Part shown: piece by piece, positions 1 to 16,889 of the stretch
Layout: every line of letters starts with the position of its first letter
Position numbering within the stretch: the first letter of the stretch is position 1
From: Udeniomyces pyricola
Lineage: Eukaryota; Basidiomycota; Tremellomycetes; Cystofilobasidiales; Mrakiaceae
NCBI GenBank assembly: GCA_039545295.1
Contig: BCIK01000033.1
Location: 1-64,000, forward strand
Length of the DNA stretch: 64,000 nucleotides
Direction: 5' to 3'
Position numbers and translations under genes: made by a program
The notes under the pieces: model-generated
What the model was told of the DNA's origin: nothing
Database searches by the model: none
The model's input: the letters and a program-made list of their open reading frames with translations, nothing else

Positions 1-348
1 GGGGGGGGGGACCTGTTATATACATATCATGATGGTTTGTTTTAATCTCTTTCTTTGTCTGTTTTTTTTTCTTCTCCTGCTCGCTTTCCTTTGCTTCCTG
101 AGATAATACGTCATGGTCTCCAATATCTCATGAACTCTGTTTTCATCCATGTCACAACACAACGACTCCTTTTCCTTCGGGTAATCCAGTAGGCAGTGAG
201 TGATCCTTTGACCAGCTCATCCATTACCGCCTGCAGAACCAAATACGTACTGACCACTGCCAGCTGTGCCTCCCTAACCTACATGGACTCTCCCTTTCGA
301 CTCTATATATATACATCCAACCAGCTCCCCCTCCCCCCTCTCCCCCCT
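1..348. other. Window edge, 3' flank of the first gene
   Basis: No gene is supported here. The stretch opens with a run of ten G and then continues as T-rich sequence with a TA-rich patch near 305. It is the 3' flank of the dehydrogenase that ends at 349. The G run is one of many in the window and nothing marks it as a telomere. Confidence 0.5.
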
Positions 349-2940
349 CTACACGAGCTGTCGACCATCCTCCACCGCACTCTTCCCGCCATCCTCCAGC
401 CAAGAGAGAACGTTATCGACCGTTTGAGTCCACCAGACTTGGAGAACTTCGTCCGTCGAGTACGCCATATGCGGCGTCAATCTGTCGTTCGGCGCACATC
501 AAAAAAAAAAAAAAAAAAAAAAACAAGAGAAAGAGAGAGAGAGAGGGAAAGGCAAGGGGAAGTTCCGTCGTGTGTGAGTCAACCGAAACCACATCCTTGC
601 TGGCGCGTCCTGTAGCCGATCGATCCCCCATCATCATCATCATCATCATCATTATCACTCTCGTGACCCTTGCAAAAAAGACCAGACTAAAACACCGAGT
701 CGCACTAAAAGAAGAAGAAAAAATGAAAATAGGATCGATCTTGATGAACTGACAAGACGTTATCGAGTCCAGCAAAGGGATTAGGTCCATTGAACGGTTC
801 ACGTTCGAATACATCCAACGCGGCTCCCTAGTATCAGAAAATGAATCGAGACACCCCAGAACACGTGGTCAATCATCAGCGTGATGCGATCGTGCATATA
901 TATCTATATATATATATATGAATGATGGACGAACCCTGATCTTCTTCTCTCGCAGCGCTTGGATCAAAGCGGGTTCATCGATGAGGCCTCCTCGACTGGT
1001 GTTGACGACGATAGATCCGGGTTTGAGAAGACCGAGTTCGGAGGAAGAGAGAATGTGTCGGGTGGATGGAGAGAGGACGAGATGGAGGGAAAGGATATCC
1101 GCTTGAGAGAGGAGGGAGGAAAGGGAAGAGGCGAGAGCTGGTCGAGGCAAGATTTTTATTTTATTTTTTGAAGTTGGAGACGATAATGGGGGTTTTGTCG
1201 GAGTGTAAGACGATGAGGTGATGACGATTAAGGGGTTCAGAAATATGGAAGTGAAACAGTCGATCAACACGAGACCGGCACGAGAAAAAAAAAACCCCAA
1301 GATTTTTTTTAAAAGAAAAAATTCAAGGCATATTCTCAGCACTCTCGACAAACAACCATCTGGGTAGTATCGGATATAATTCGAGCCAAAAAATTGGATG
1401 GCGATCGGCCTCATCTACTCACTCACGCCCTCGAACGGAGCGACTCTTTCCTGAGTCAAGTTGGGAGACCACACCAGTACGTTAAGTCCGAAAGCTTGGG
1501 CGACGGGAAGTAACGCTTGACCTATCCGTCCGAACCCAAGGAGGGCCAGCGTCTTGCCACTACCACAACAACAACAAAGATTCAAAACATAAAGAAGAGA
1601 CCGGTAAGTGATGTGGATGCTAGCATGAGTGACCTGAAAACTCCGTCTCATCACAGCCTTAGCTCGACTCCAAGGGGGGGGGAGGGGGGGGGGGGGNGNG
1701 AGAGAGANAACGAGGNGGTATCGCCGANGTATGGGCANAAGATGGNANAATGTATACACGTGTGAAACAAAAGAAGAAGACAAAGAAAAAAAAAAGAAGA
1801 AAAAAAAACCGACCGAAGACCCAAGTTCGTACCGACTTGCCAAGGTCCATTTTCGTTCTCCATCGCGATCGAGTCCCGACGCAAATTTTTGGCGGCACCG
1901 AGGATGAGAGACCACGTGTGTTCAACCTACGTATAAGGAGTGTGGGTCCCGTCACGTGAAGAAGTTTTTTTTAAGGTTAGATCGTCGTCAGAGTTCGGTT
2001 TGAGTAGGATGTTAGGGCTGGAGTGGGCCCGCGAGCAACAGATGAGGATTGTATCAATATAGTCAACTATCCAGGCAGAAGGGGACGATGAAGAGCAAGA
2101 GAAGAAGACGAAAAAAGAAAAAAGAAAAAAGAAAAAAAAGCTGAGGCGATTCCATCTCTATCGACTTGACCGATCTCATCGCATCAAAAGACGAGAAACC
2201 ATCTCACCGTTCCATCTGCCGTTCTGCCTTCTACTTCCTTTGGGATCTTATTGGTTCCCAAGACGAGAACGTCCTGCTGGTTGCATGTCGAAAGATCGAT
2301 GGTACGGTTGTGGAGAGCTTGGGTAGTGATGAGTTTGAGCGTCGGGCGTAGAGCTCGCAGGACCGAGGCGGGTAGAGGCGTCCGTTCGCGCACGGTGCAA
2401 ACGATGTCAACTTTGGTGATGGAAAACCAAACGACAACATTCCATAACATCAGGCCATCAGCGAGCGAGTGAAACAGATTAGGTTGGTTGTACGTCCACG
2501 GGGGTTTGTGAAAGGGATGGGACTGATGAAGTCAGCTGATTGGTGCATCTAGGTTACATATGGTGAAGATGACCCACATCCTTTCAATCGCTCCACCAGC
2601 GCCGTTTCGTCGTGAATGGTATCTCGAAAGACGACAATCTCAACACCACGTTGGCCTACACTGCTCCAATCGGCCAATGTCGTCGCCAAACTAAGTAGAG
2701 GGGGATGAACGAGGTGAGAGATGGCAAGGACAGGGAGAAAGGGTATAACATTCGGAGTCAGCCGACCGGCGAGCGGTGGGGCAGGTCCTGATAGGAGTGG
2801 CACACGTTTCTGCCAATGAACTCCGAGGAAACGAGAGAATCCTCATCCGATGGGATTGAATTGTTTCGGAAACGAAGAGGGATGTACTTGGCGTAATCAT
2901 CGAGGATGGCAAGTCTGACGGGCGGCTTGGGGGATGACAT
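349..2940 (-). CDS. D-isomer-specific 2-hydroxyacid dehydrogenase
   Basis: NAD-dependent dehydrogenase of the phosphoglycerate/formate dehydrogenase superfamily, probably cytosolic; the substrate cannot be told. The ATG at 2940 opens a 53-nt exon (2888-2940) that reads MSSPKPPVRLAILDDYA and splices in phase to NLATTLADWSS and GVEIVVFRDT, the usual N-terminal catalytic half. The Rossmann motif LLGFGRIGQ lies near 1530. The catalytic Arg is in NTSRGGLIDE, the acid in DVFEREPFNG (exon 754-827), and the His in LLTPHMAYSTDEV (last exon 349-481, ending WLEDGGKSAVEDGRQLV and a TAG). The family is typically about 330-360 residues, which fits. One intron (near 1560-1810) holds a long C run on the coding strand and eight isolated N bases, so its boundaries are uncertain. 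The family call is firm; internal exon limits are approximate. Confidence 0.85.
1676..1748. repeat. Poly-G tract with interspersed N bases
   Basis: A G run of about 20 is followed by eight single N bases at 1697, 1699, 1708, 1716, 1728, 1738, 1746 and 1748. It lies inside an intron of the dehydrogenase. The pattern looks like low-quality sequence after a homopolymer rather than biology. Confidence 0.8.
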
Positions 2941-3638
2941 ATGTTGAATGGGTGATAGCAAGTACTTATGCTGCACGGCGGATGTTGGAAGAATGCAAGC
3001 TGAACTACTGCTCGCTATCTGTAAAAGAGTGAGCACGAACGACAGAAATACATATATGCCAGAGCGCGGTGTGAGTCGATCTGAACGATCACGCTGAATG
3101 ACGACAGCGCCGTCGTCGACTCATGATATGCATGCCACACACATACATATATAGATATATATACATACGACGCATCGATGAGGATACATGTTCGTCTTTT
3201 GCACGAGCTTGCAGACATGATGATCCTGTAAACTGTACGCTCGCGACCAACAAAATACAGTTCAGCATAGAGTAATATTCGCATCAACTTAGATACGAAT
3301 GTCTCCCTCCATCTAACGCCTGGTTCGATCGGGAGGTTCAGTTTCCCATGTACACACTTTTCCAAGCCACTTTTCGGACCTAACATCTGCACGTTAACGT
3401 ACGTACTTCCCGATCCTTTTGAGTTTCTCTCTACAGCATCAGTGGTTTCAGCAACAGCCTGGCACGTTGGCATCTCGAACCGAACACCAAGCCTAAAGAA
3501 ATTTCCTTTGCCAGCCATCAAACCAAACATCACATCACCCATCCATCCATCCATTCATCTCCCGTCCTAACAGAAAAATCAAGATAAAGAAAGGCAACGA
3601 AGGAGAAGTACGGGGAATGGGGGAGGGAGGTTGCCCAT
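2941..3638. other. Intergenic: dehydrogenase promoter and RPL25 3' flank
   Basis: About 700 bp between the dehydrogenase start (2940) and the RPL25 stop (3639), both on the minus strand. It contains short ATATA stretches near 3150 but no recognisable reading frame or RNA gene. Confidence 0.5.
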
Positions 3639-5242
3639 TTAGATGTAACCGGCCTTGTTGGCGACGTCGAGGGCGTCAAAGTCCGGGGTGAGTCGGACGT
3701 AAGCCTTCTTCTTTCCGTCGGGCTGGAAAAGACAAAAAAAAAGGATAAAGGGTGATAACGTGAGTTTGAGTAATATGGATGGAATGGCGAGTCGGGTTGG
3801 GGTTGGGTTTCCAACATTCCAAAAGTCCTCCCTTTCAAAGTTCCTCCTCCTACGCAGCCTTCACTTCCTTCTCCTTCAAGGTAAAACTCAACCCAGACTC
3901 CACCCAGCCTGCAAGACACCTCAGAGAGATAAAAAAAAGGAGACAACGACGTACTCGGATGAGGGTGTTGATCTTGACGGTGTCACACTCGTAGAGCTTC
4001 TTGACGGCGTCCTTGATCTGCCTCTTGTTCGACCTGACGTCGACGATGAAGACGAGGGTGTTGTGCTCCTCAATCTTCTGCTCGAAAGGAAAGAAAACCA
4101 AAACAAAACGGACCGAGGTAGGGATAAAGGAGAAGACAGAAACGAACAACGTCGAAATGGTGATTTGATGAGGTACAAAGATGAAGGTCAGTTTCCGACA
4201 CCAACAGACCTCTGAAAAAAAAAAAAACGACGTCGAGTTCCACAAACAGACGGCCTCTTCTCTTAAGGTCAAAAGCAACGAACCTTCATGGCCGACTCGG
4301 TAGCCAAAGGGTGAACGATGGTCCTGAACTCGTCCATTCGGGGAGCGTGAGGGACCGACTTTCGCGGGTACTTGGGGGCTCGCGGGAGTCGGAGGGTCTT
4401 GGGTCGGTGGAACGAGACCGAGGTTCGGACCTTTCGGTGCGAGGTCGAAGAGGTACCCTTAAGGGCGGCCTTCTTGGCGGCCTTGGCCTTGACCTCGGAA
4501 GCGTTTCCGGCGACTGATGGATTGGGAGGACAAGAACAACAAGGAGGAAGGGAAGCGGAGCAAGGAAGAGTGTAAGCGATCAAGACTGGGGAAGCGAAGA
4601 GACAGAGACGATGTGGACATGTGCGCGCAAGGAAAACAACTGAAGGGTTCCCCGTTGCCAATCGACGGGGAAAGACTAGGCATAGTACAAGTGCATGGGT
4701 AGCATGGCGGTAGGCGAGGAGTATCGGAGGTTCCAAAGAATTCCAGGCATCCTCGCCAGTCAACAGAATGGGATGCTCATAGGTCGACAACCTCTTCTGC
4801 TTCCCCACGAGTGAGTGAACCTGCATAGCGAGCATGGCTTTTGGAAGAGGTGACTCCTATCGCGTCCGGGTCGGCTGGGACGATGTCTGGAGCGATAGAC
4901 GCTGGTTCTAGCTGACCCAAGAAGGCGTTGCTAGCTGATGGATCGCCCTCGCCTCCATCTAGTTCAGCATGTCGTTCGTTCGTCTATGCGCCATTCCTCC
5001 CTCTACGAAAAAGAGCAAGCTCCCACTTGATGGGCTTGATCAGGTAAGACACCTGCTGTGCTTCCACTCCAGTCGCATATCCGTTCCTGTCCCAAGCTGC
5101 CTCCTGCAATCTCGCTCTCCCGCTTCTGGCTTCTCTTTCTCTGCACTCCTTCATGACGCGCGCAAGGACAAAAGAGGAGCGGTCCAAGATCCTCACCCTT
5201 TCCCTTTCCGGTGGATGGCTTGGTGGCTTTGGCGGAGGACAT
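3639..5242 (-). CDS. RPL25: 60S ribosomal protein uL23 (L25/L23a)
   Basis: Cytosolic large-subunit protein that binds 25S rRNA near the exit tunnel and is the docking site for nascent-chain factors such as SRP. Four exons (5197-5242, 4284-4513, 3955-4077, 3639-3722) splice in phase to 160 residues, close to the usual 140-160. The N-terminus is a basic Lys/Ala-rich tail ([19 protein letters not shown]). The core carries [36 protein letters not shown] and [18 protein letters not shown], and the protein ends in the conserved [11 protein letters not shown]. The start is the only ATG in frame with the tail. Intron 1 (4514-5196) is 683 nt, far longer than the others, as is often seen in ribosomal protein genes. 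Identification is firm. Confidence 0.95.
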
Positions 5243-7413
5243 GGCTGTAAATTTCCGAGAGAGGTCCGAGAAAAGAAGACGAGGTGGCGAGAAAGAGGAA
5301 GGGAGGAGGTAAAAAGAGATAGAGAGGAAGGAGAGAAGAGGAGGAAGAAGGGGGGGGGGGGGGGGGAGAAGGAGGTCGAGGATTTTTCGAGAGTGAGAGT
5401 AGAGGCGGCGGCGGCGCGGAGGCGAGAAAGAGCACGGACAAAGGGTTCGGGCAGGACGAGAGCGGAGGACGATATGCGATGTTGTCAGGGTAGGGACGAA
5501 GAAGTGAGCAGTCGACCCGGGGGTTGAGAATCCAATGGAGATCAGAGAGGGATCCAGGAGGGGCGGAGAGGCGAGGCAGGGGGAAATAGAAAGGCAGGGC
5601 AAGGAGGGGAGAAGGGGGGAAGGAGGGATCAAGAAAGCGGAAGGAGGAAGAGAGTCTCACGGTCAGCGTCTGTTTCTCCAAGTGTGTTTCTCTCTTTGAG
5701 TAGGTCAACATAAGCAGCTGAGCAATCATATCGATTGACGAGTACATGATCCGTCCAAGCCATAGACCCATCGGACAGGGGGGATGGAGAGGGATGACCA
5801 AGGGAAGGGAAAGGGGAGGAGACGACACTGACCGAAAGTCTTGAGGGGAAAGCTGAACCGACGAGAGGGGAAGAGGAGGGGCAAAGGGCGGGCGGGCCAA
5901 ACTGCCTAGCGATGGGCTCGCCCCTCCGCTTCTCTCTTGCACTGCTCTGCTCTCGCGCGTTCTTGCTTGGACCCGAACCTCCCAAAACCAATCTCGACAC
6001 TCGTCTTCATTCATCATCATCATGATCGTGATCAATCATCGTGCATGAATGACTGCTGGTTCAATATATCTATCTCCTTCCATCCCTCCATCCATCCATT
6101 CAGTTGATGGATCATTCTCTTTTTCATCTCCCTCTATTTTCTTTTCTTCTTCTTCTTCTATTCATTCATTTATCCCTTGATTGAACCCTTATCAATCACC
6201 ACTAGCGCGCTCTCACCATCAATGCTATATGGCCTGCCGGCGGCCAGGGCAACCTGACGTACTTACTATACATCATGCCGGTATAACCATCATATTAACG
6301 CCGCCGACTGCCGCACTTCGATCTACACACTCAGATCATCGGTCCACCATGCGTGCCATCCATGACATCCTATCCTGACTCATCATCGTCTGTGCTCGCT
6401 CAGCACTCCTCATGAAAAAGCACGACCGATGAGATACACATCGTTCGACATCGTGCGTATTCATACATCGTCATCGTCTACAAGGCGTTCGTCGAGTTGG
6501 CCGTAGCCGACGGCCCTGACAGCCCATGATGATAATATTGCCGACCAATGATACCCTATTGCATCGGCGAGCTGCAAGATGTGACAACCAAAGACGAATG
6601 ACAACTCCTTTTGCATAACGCCTACTGGCTACACGTATTTAACCATGACTTAGCGACGACTTTGACAACCCCCCCCCCCCCTCGTTTCATGAACGTGATG
6701 CGACGACGACTTGACGAACCTCTCTCGGACTTTGCAGAGCTACTCATACTCATATATATATATTTATACAGGCTAATATGCATGCAAGGTCGATCGAAAG
6801 CGTTTGACGGTTTGACTTCTATCAGCACGCCAAGCCGCCTGCAACTCACGAGAGGGACACACACGCACGCACAGTACGTTGATACGTACGTCCACAGTCA
6901 AGATCGATGGGTTGGCATGTACTTAACGCATGCATATCAAAGCGGATCTTTTGATGCGATGCGATTTTTGGACCTCGTTTGTTTGTTTTTCTCTTGGACT
7001 GCAAGGATTTCATGGCTCACGGCATAAAGCTCAACTCACACAGACAGATCACCCGTTGATTTTGCCCGGAATCCAGAGTCGCAGCGGGAGGAAAGAAAGA
7101 AAACATCATGGAAAAGAAAAGACAAAAAAGGAAAACAAGAAAAAGCGACAGGAAAAAAAGAAAAAAAAAGAAAAGAAAGCGGGGGGTGGGGAGGGGGAGA
7201 AGACACAAAGATACGAATGTGAAGGATTGGGTGTATGTTGTATGGGTGAGTTAGTTGCGTGGACGTGCGAAAGGAGAAAAAAAAAAGAGAGGATAGGGGG
7301 GTGAAAGAAGGGAGAGAGGGTGTGTGTGTGTGCGATCAAGGTAGAGGTGATGAAAAGATGGAGGAAGCTGGTCAATGAAGCGAAGTAACGGGGAACAAGA
7401 TTTGTTCTCTTTT
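5243..7413. other. Intergenic: RPL25 promoter region and NOP56 3' flank
   Basis: About 2.2 kb. The part next to RPL25 (5243-6035) is rich in coding-strand pyrimidines, including a C run at 5349-5366 (G on the plus strand), as expected for a ribosomal protein promoter or 5' UTR. The remainder (6036-7413) has short AT repeats and A-rich DNA near 7100-7190. Open frames here are low-complexity and match no family I recognise. Confidence 0.5.
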
Positions 7414-10400
7414 TTAGGCGTCGGTCTTGGACTTCTTGGACTTCTTCTCCTTCTTCTCCGATTTCGGAGTCTCGCCCTCAGTCTGCAGAGGATACAAGTA
7501 AAAGGTGGGTGTGAGAAGTGGGAGTGGAGGAGAAAAAAAGATAGAAGGGATATCGAGGCGTTTTAGAGATCATGACGGATGAGATACGACTGTGAACAAC
7601 CGATGGACGAGGAAAAGGGGGAAACGGGATGATGATGACAGGGTCGTGAGAGACAAGACGTTACCTTGTCCTTCTTGCTCTTCTTGGACTTCTTGTCTGC
7701 TGGCGTCGACGGCTCGTCAACGTCCATGGCAGCGACCTCGCTCTGCACAAGTGAGCAGGAGAAAGAGAAAAAAAAAGTGCAAAGAAAAATGCCACATTGT
7801 CAGCATGATACACTCGACGACTGACTGCCAGCTTAACCCCAACCAGCTCGTTCTGCCCCTCACACCCCTTTCGTTTCAGAAAGAAGAAAAAAAAGAAAAG
7901 AAAGAGGAAGCAGGAACAAGGAGAGCGCAATGAGACATACCTTGCGCTTCTTCTTCTTCTCCGACTTCTCAATCGGCTTAACGACGGTCTCGACCTCGCC
8001 TCCAACCAACGCCTTGACCTCAGCCAAGTCAACCATACCCTCGACGCCGCCCTTCTTCTTATCCTTCTTCTCCTTCTTGGCGCGCTTCTTCTCGTCCTCT
8101 TCGATCTGCTTGACGGCCTCAGCCATCTCGACCTCCTCCTCGGCCGGGTCGACCTCATCCGCATCGTCGTCCTCCGCATCGAGGTCGGCAGCGATCGCAT
8201 CAAGCGCCTTCTTCATGGCATCCGCGTTCTTGGAAACAGCAGTTCCCGACTAAGAGAGGGGGTTTCAAATCCCAAAACCGACGAAACAACACGAAAGAGG
8301 AAGAGATGCGTTAGTCTCTTTGGCAATTTCCAGTGTGTGAGGAGGGGAAAGGGGGGGGGGAGGTGTTCAAAGGACGAGGAATAGGAATGAGAATGATGGG
8401 GTGTTTGTTTCAAGACGAACCTCGTAGAAAGCCAATCGCTCCTCGACTTGAGCCTTGAGCGCCTCTCCAAACTTGCTCGTCGGAACATCTGGAAGAAGAA
8501 AGGAGAGAGCAAGTATAAAGAAAGAAAGAAAAGAAAACACTCCATTGTCAGTATCGTTTTTTTTTCTCTCTCTTAGAAACCCTGTTCTCCTTCCGGCTTG
8601 CGACCCGAATAAGAGCGGGCGAGAGAAAAAAAAGAAAAGAGATCAACACATACCGGAGAAGCAGTCGATTCGGGCCGCGATAGAGCACTTGTTGGCGAGG
8701 AATCGGGAGATTCGTCCCTTGAACTTAGGACCGGCTCGACCGATAAAGGACGAGTGGTAGATGAGACCGTACTGATAAACGCCAAGACACGGGCGAGAAA
8801 AAACAAGGTCAAAGTTTTGGCGTTAGCCGTCGGTCTTGGAGTAAGGGTGCAAGGTGACTCAGAACCGCCAAAGACTCCAGACAGACTAAAAAAAAATCGA
8901 GAGCGAAAAAAAAAGAAGAAGAAAAAGAAAAGACCTACCTTGGGGGTGTTACCCTTGGTCTTGAGCGCCCTGAAGAGCGCCTTCTCGGCACCAAGGATTT
9001 GAACGGTCGAGGCCGGGTACTTGGCGAGGTTGGTGAGCGAACCAGCGTGGGAGATGAGTCGAGCGCCGATAGTCTCTCCGAGAAGAGCCGAAAGGTTGGG
9101 CGCGACGAGGTGCATCTTCTCAATGAGGTACGCCTTGAGCGCCTTTCGGTAGTTGGCCAAGTTGACGACGCGATCGGCAAAGTTGGAGATGTTGATGAGG
9201 TCGATGGGCGAAATGTCGGACCCCATGGACGCCCGAGCTCCGTCGAGGACGTTCTTCGCTTTGGTCTCGTCATCGTCAAGGATCTCTTGCATCTCTGCAA
9301 GATCCGACTCAGATAGACGGGACTTGTCACCAATGAACTTGGCAAGTCGGGCGTACTGGTGGTTGTCAGGAACGAGTCGGACAAGCTCGGGGAAGTGCCA
9401 TCCGTACCACTCGCGGACTCGCATGGCAAAGGTGTTGACGTCCTTGTCGAGCTGGTCGGAGAGCGCAATCGCTTGGATGATCATGTTGTCGGATCGGTTG
9501 ACGTTGAACTATCAGAGGAAAAAAAAACCAAGCCGCGAACGAAATCCGCAATGCAGAAGACACAGAAGAACGCCATGAACGTTGGCATTCGTACGTACAA
9601 TAAGAAGACAAAAAAAGGGGGAAAAAAAGAACCCCGAGACTGTCTTACGTACCTTCACCTTAGCACGCGAGTACGAGTGACCGAGACCGAGCTGGGCCCG
9701 GAAGACATCACCCGCCTCCATACCCTTGAGCATCTTCTCGGAGTGGAGCCTGATGCCTCGGATAAGCTCGAGAGCGGCCGAACCGGCGTCGCAGTCGATA
9801 CCGAGCTCAGCCTTGATAGAACCGGCCAAGTTCTTCTCCTCAACACCGAGGACGACCGAGGTAGCAGCGGAGGACGAAGCAGCCTTGGACGAGGACTTGG
9901 AGAGGTTCATCTCGAGGAGGGAGGCGAGATGGGGGTTGAGAACACCTGATTGCAAGGAAGGGGAGAAGAAGCGCGTGAAGGAAGAGTGGATCGGGAAGGA
10001 GTAGCAGCAGTAGCAGCAACGTCAAAAAGTAGGAAAGAAAGGGCACGCATCAGCATGTTGGGTTTGACGAGACCGTCAGAAATGACTGTGCAGACCAGCC
10101 GACACGAGGAAACAGCGTGGGAGCGTCGATGGAGAGCTAGGGCAACGTCGGGCTCGTCTCGTCGAAAAAGTCGAGGACGGCGGCGGCGCCACACTCAGTG
10201 TCTAGGAGAAGTCCTGCGAAAGAGACAGACTGAGGCTGGAAACCAGGCGTTTGTCGCATGCCTATGCCAACGTTGCCGCCTCGTACGTCGCTCCCCTACG
10301 CGTCGAGTTTGTCTGACTAGTGACATGGTCATCAAAAAGGGAAGAGGCCTCACCCTCCGAGACGTCGTTGGCGTTCTCCAAGGCGTGGGCGGCCGAGGTG

Positions 10401-10561
10401 AAGGGGGCGAACGACTTGAGCTGGACCATCTGGCCAAACTTGTGGAGGTCGGCAATCGAGTCCTGGAACTGCTTGGTCGCGTTGGCGACCTCGTCCTGGA
10501 GCGAGACGGAGAAGATGGCATAGCCCGAGGCGGACTCGTACAGCAAGTGCGAGAGCGACAT
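7414..10561 (-). CDS. NOP56: Nucleolar protein NOP56, box C/D snoRNP core
   Basis: Core protein of box C/D snoRNPs that guide rRNA 2'-O-methylation; pairs with NOP58 and fibrillarin in the nucleolus. Eight exons (10354-10561, 9653-9945, 8939-9508, 8654-8771, 8421-8488, 7941-8249, 7665-7742, 7414-7482) splice in phase to 570 residues. The N-terminal domain begins [17 protein letters not shown] and includes [21 protein letters not shown]. The coiled coil and Nop domain follow ([59 protein letters not shown]). The tail is Lys/Asp-rich, as in other NOP56 proteins, and is spread over three small exons. The [11 protein letters not shown] motif and the tail favour NOP56 over NOP58 and PRP31. Intron 1 (9946-10353) is 408 nt, the longest in the gene. 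Confidence 0.95.
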
Positions 10562-12104
10562 GGTGAGGGAGGTTGGGGGAGGAGGGGGAGGGAAGGGGGA
10601 GGGACCGAGAGGGGAAACGGTTGGGTGAGCAAGGGAGAAGAGAGCTTTCGAAAACCTCGCTCAGAGCGGTTGGAGTTTCGAGTTTCCATTTCTTTTTCCT
10701 CATATTATTCCAACCTCCTCCTCTTGCAGTCTATGTAATTGGCCTAGCTTTCTGGCCTTTCAGCCTGCAACCGATCAAGTCCATCCCATCCATATCATGC
10801 TTCGACCTGACAGCTGCTATCACTTTGCCTTTTTCATCCATCCGCTCGATGCCCGTCTCTTCGCCAGATTCATCATCTCATATACACCATACTCCATCTT
10901 CCTCAACCGACTGCTTCTCGTTTCCATCACCGGAACCCCGCCGGAGCAGGGATCTCCTTCTCCCGCAATTCGCTCCGGGCGGCCCGGGACAGGCAGTAGT
11001 AGGCACTGCTGCAGGCGGTCTCATGCACGTCTGTCTGGTCTAGACCTACATGTGTTGAAGCCGACTGTTTGATGGGTATCGGTTGAATGTAGGACGTGTC
11101 TGTCAGAGATATAGCCATGGTTGCAGCAGATGTACATGTACGTACGCGCGCGCGCGCGAGGATCGAGATTGATTTGCATCTGCATGCTATGATGCATGCA
11201 GCATGGTGGGTGGTACAGATGGTTGAAGACTGGCTTGGCTACGCGATGGAGGAGATAGCGTACATCATGCATGCATCAACATGATGTCCAGGGAGGGAAC
11301 GATGATCAGTTGTTAGCATGTTTCCTAATGATGAATATCGGAGTAATCGTGATACATATATATGTACATATCGTCATGTCCGACGCGCGCACTACCATAA
11401 GTTGAGGACAGTGCATGATTGCGACGACTGCATCTGTGAGGATCATGATGAGATAAGCCCAGGGAGTGTCGGAGTGCATGACACAAAGTGAGGCTACGAT
11501 AATTGACATGGACCCAGAATTGTGAGGTCCCAGGGTGTATACAGAATCCACGGACCCGTGCGTGGTAGAGCCGGCCGGCCGGACGGGCGGTTGAGCGGGG
11601 CCTCGTCAAGCGGGCAAGGTGGCCCATGAGATTTTAGCTTGGGTCGGCTTGGGCGTGCCGGAGAAAAGCACGTCGAGCTGCGTCAAGTTGCGTCAAGCTT
11701 GTAGCTTGTAGCTTGTAGCTGCTTGCTCATCGTTCCCTCCAACGAGGCAACCAGTCGCGAGTCCAACGGCAACCGACGGGCGTAGGGCATCCAAACGATC
11801 AAACCGCCAACATCTCTGATCTCTGATCTCTCTCTCTCTCTCTCCTCTCCAGACTAATCCTCCTCTCCGCTCTCCTCCCAACCCAGCCTTGTCCTCCGAG
11901 CAACCATCAACCCCCATCACATCTCCCACCCCACCCCCCTCTTCTTCAACCACTCTCATCGCCATACGCGCCCTTTTGATAAGACGCTGCTTCGCCTCTG
12001 TCTCTGCCCCGCTCGCCACTACCGGAAGACGCTTCCCAACTTACTCACCCATCCTCGCAAAGTTCCGACCCCCAGCTGCCCCTTCGATTCTAACCCCCCA
12101 AATC
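10562..12104. other. Divergent intergenic region between NOP56 and glycerol kinase
   Basis: About 1.5 kb holding both promoters. Visible features are a short CG-alternating run near 11146-11158, a tandem GTAGCTT repeat near 11696-11722, and CT-rich DNA just upstream of the glycerol kinase start (11820-11960). No RNA gene or further coding region is recognised. Confidence 0.5.
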
Positions 12105-16082
<3,978 letters not shown>

Positions 16083-16702
16083 AGAGAGGGAAGGAAAATC
16101 TGCGGTTGTTGTTCTGTGTGTCTCTCTCTTCTGTCCTTGTTGGTCTCTTTTTATCCTTGGGCATCGGGCTGTGTGAGTCGGGCGAATAGGTCACGCGAGT
16201 GTACGGGTTGTTCTTGGGTACGATCGTCGCCATTTTTGGCTCGACTCTTTTGTTCTTTCTTCGTGTTTCCCCTCCCCTCCCTTTGTCGAGCTCTCCCCTT
16301 TTCTTCTTAGTAAGGACTTTGTCAACTTAAGATTGCCAGCTACTACAACACATATCTTCGATAGCAGTACTTTGTCCTCCCCCCCCCCCCCTCTTCTTCC
16401 TATCAACCTCTTCTCATCCTTACCAGTTCGACATTGTATCAGTTTGCTCGCTACGCTCCTTTTTTTTTCTTTTGTCTTCTTTCTTCCCCTTTTTCCCCTT
16501 TCTTGACTTTCTTTCCTTAGACGCGACGACGGCAGATGCATGCATGAATGGGGCTTCGTTCGTCTCCCTCGAAAAATCAAATAAACATATTTAAATAAAA
16601 TAAAAAATTGGTTGGCGTGTCCAACAACCCTTGAGTACTGATTCACCCGCCCCCTCCTTGCGTCTACCAACTTTATTTTTTATTTTTTTTATTCCATCCC
16701 TT
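16083..16702. other. Convergent intergenic region, glycerol kinase and MCU 3' ends
   Basis: About 620 bp between two convergent stop codons. T-rich with a C run near 16379-16390, and an AATAAA-like AT cluster around 16577-16608 that could serve as polyadenylation signal. No gene is supported. Confidence 0.5.
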
Positions 16703-16847
16703 TCATCTTCTTTCGGACTGATCATCATCGTCGTCGCTACTGCTGCTTTTCGACGCTTTCGCAATCAACCGCTCGTTCTCCATCATCTCCTCGTGGACTT
16801 GAGTGCCTTCTAACAAGCCTGACCGATCACTACGAGGACGAGGACGA

Positions 16848-16889
<42 letters not shown>

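Noticed and set aside
1..10. G run at the window start as possible telomere or gap edge
   Set aside because: No telomeric repeat unit follows, and similar G/C runs occur throughout the window.
7661..8203. Long Arg/Ser-rich open frame on the minus strand
   Set aside because: It is an alternate frame over the Lys/Asp-rich NOP56 exons.
9946..10353. Possible box C/D snoRNA in NOP56 intron 1
   Set aside because: A TGATGA lies near the donor and a CTGA about 135 nt later, but the C box lacks the leading purine, spacing is too long and no terminal stem is visible.
11693..12019. Minus-strand open frame upstream of glycerol kinase
   Set aside because: Low-complexity Glu/Gly-rich reading of CT-rich promoter DNA with no motif.
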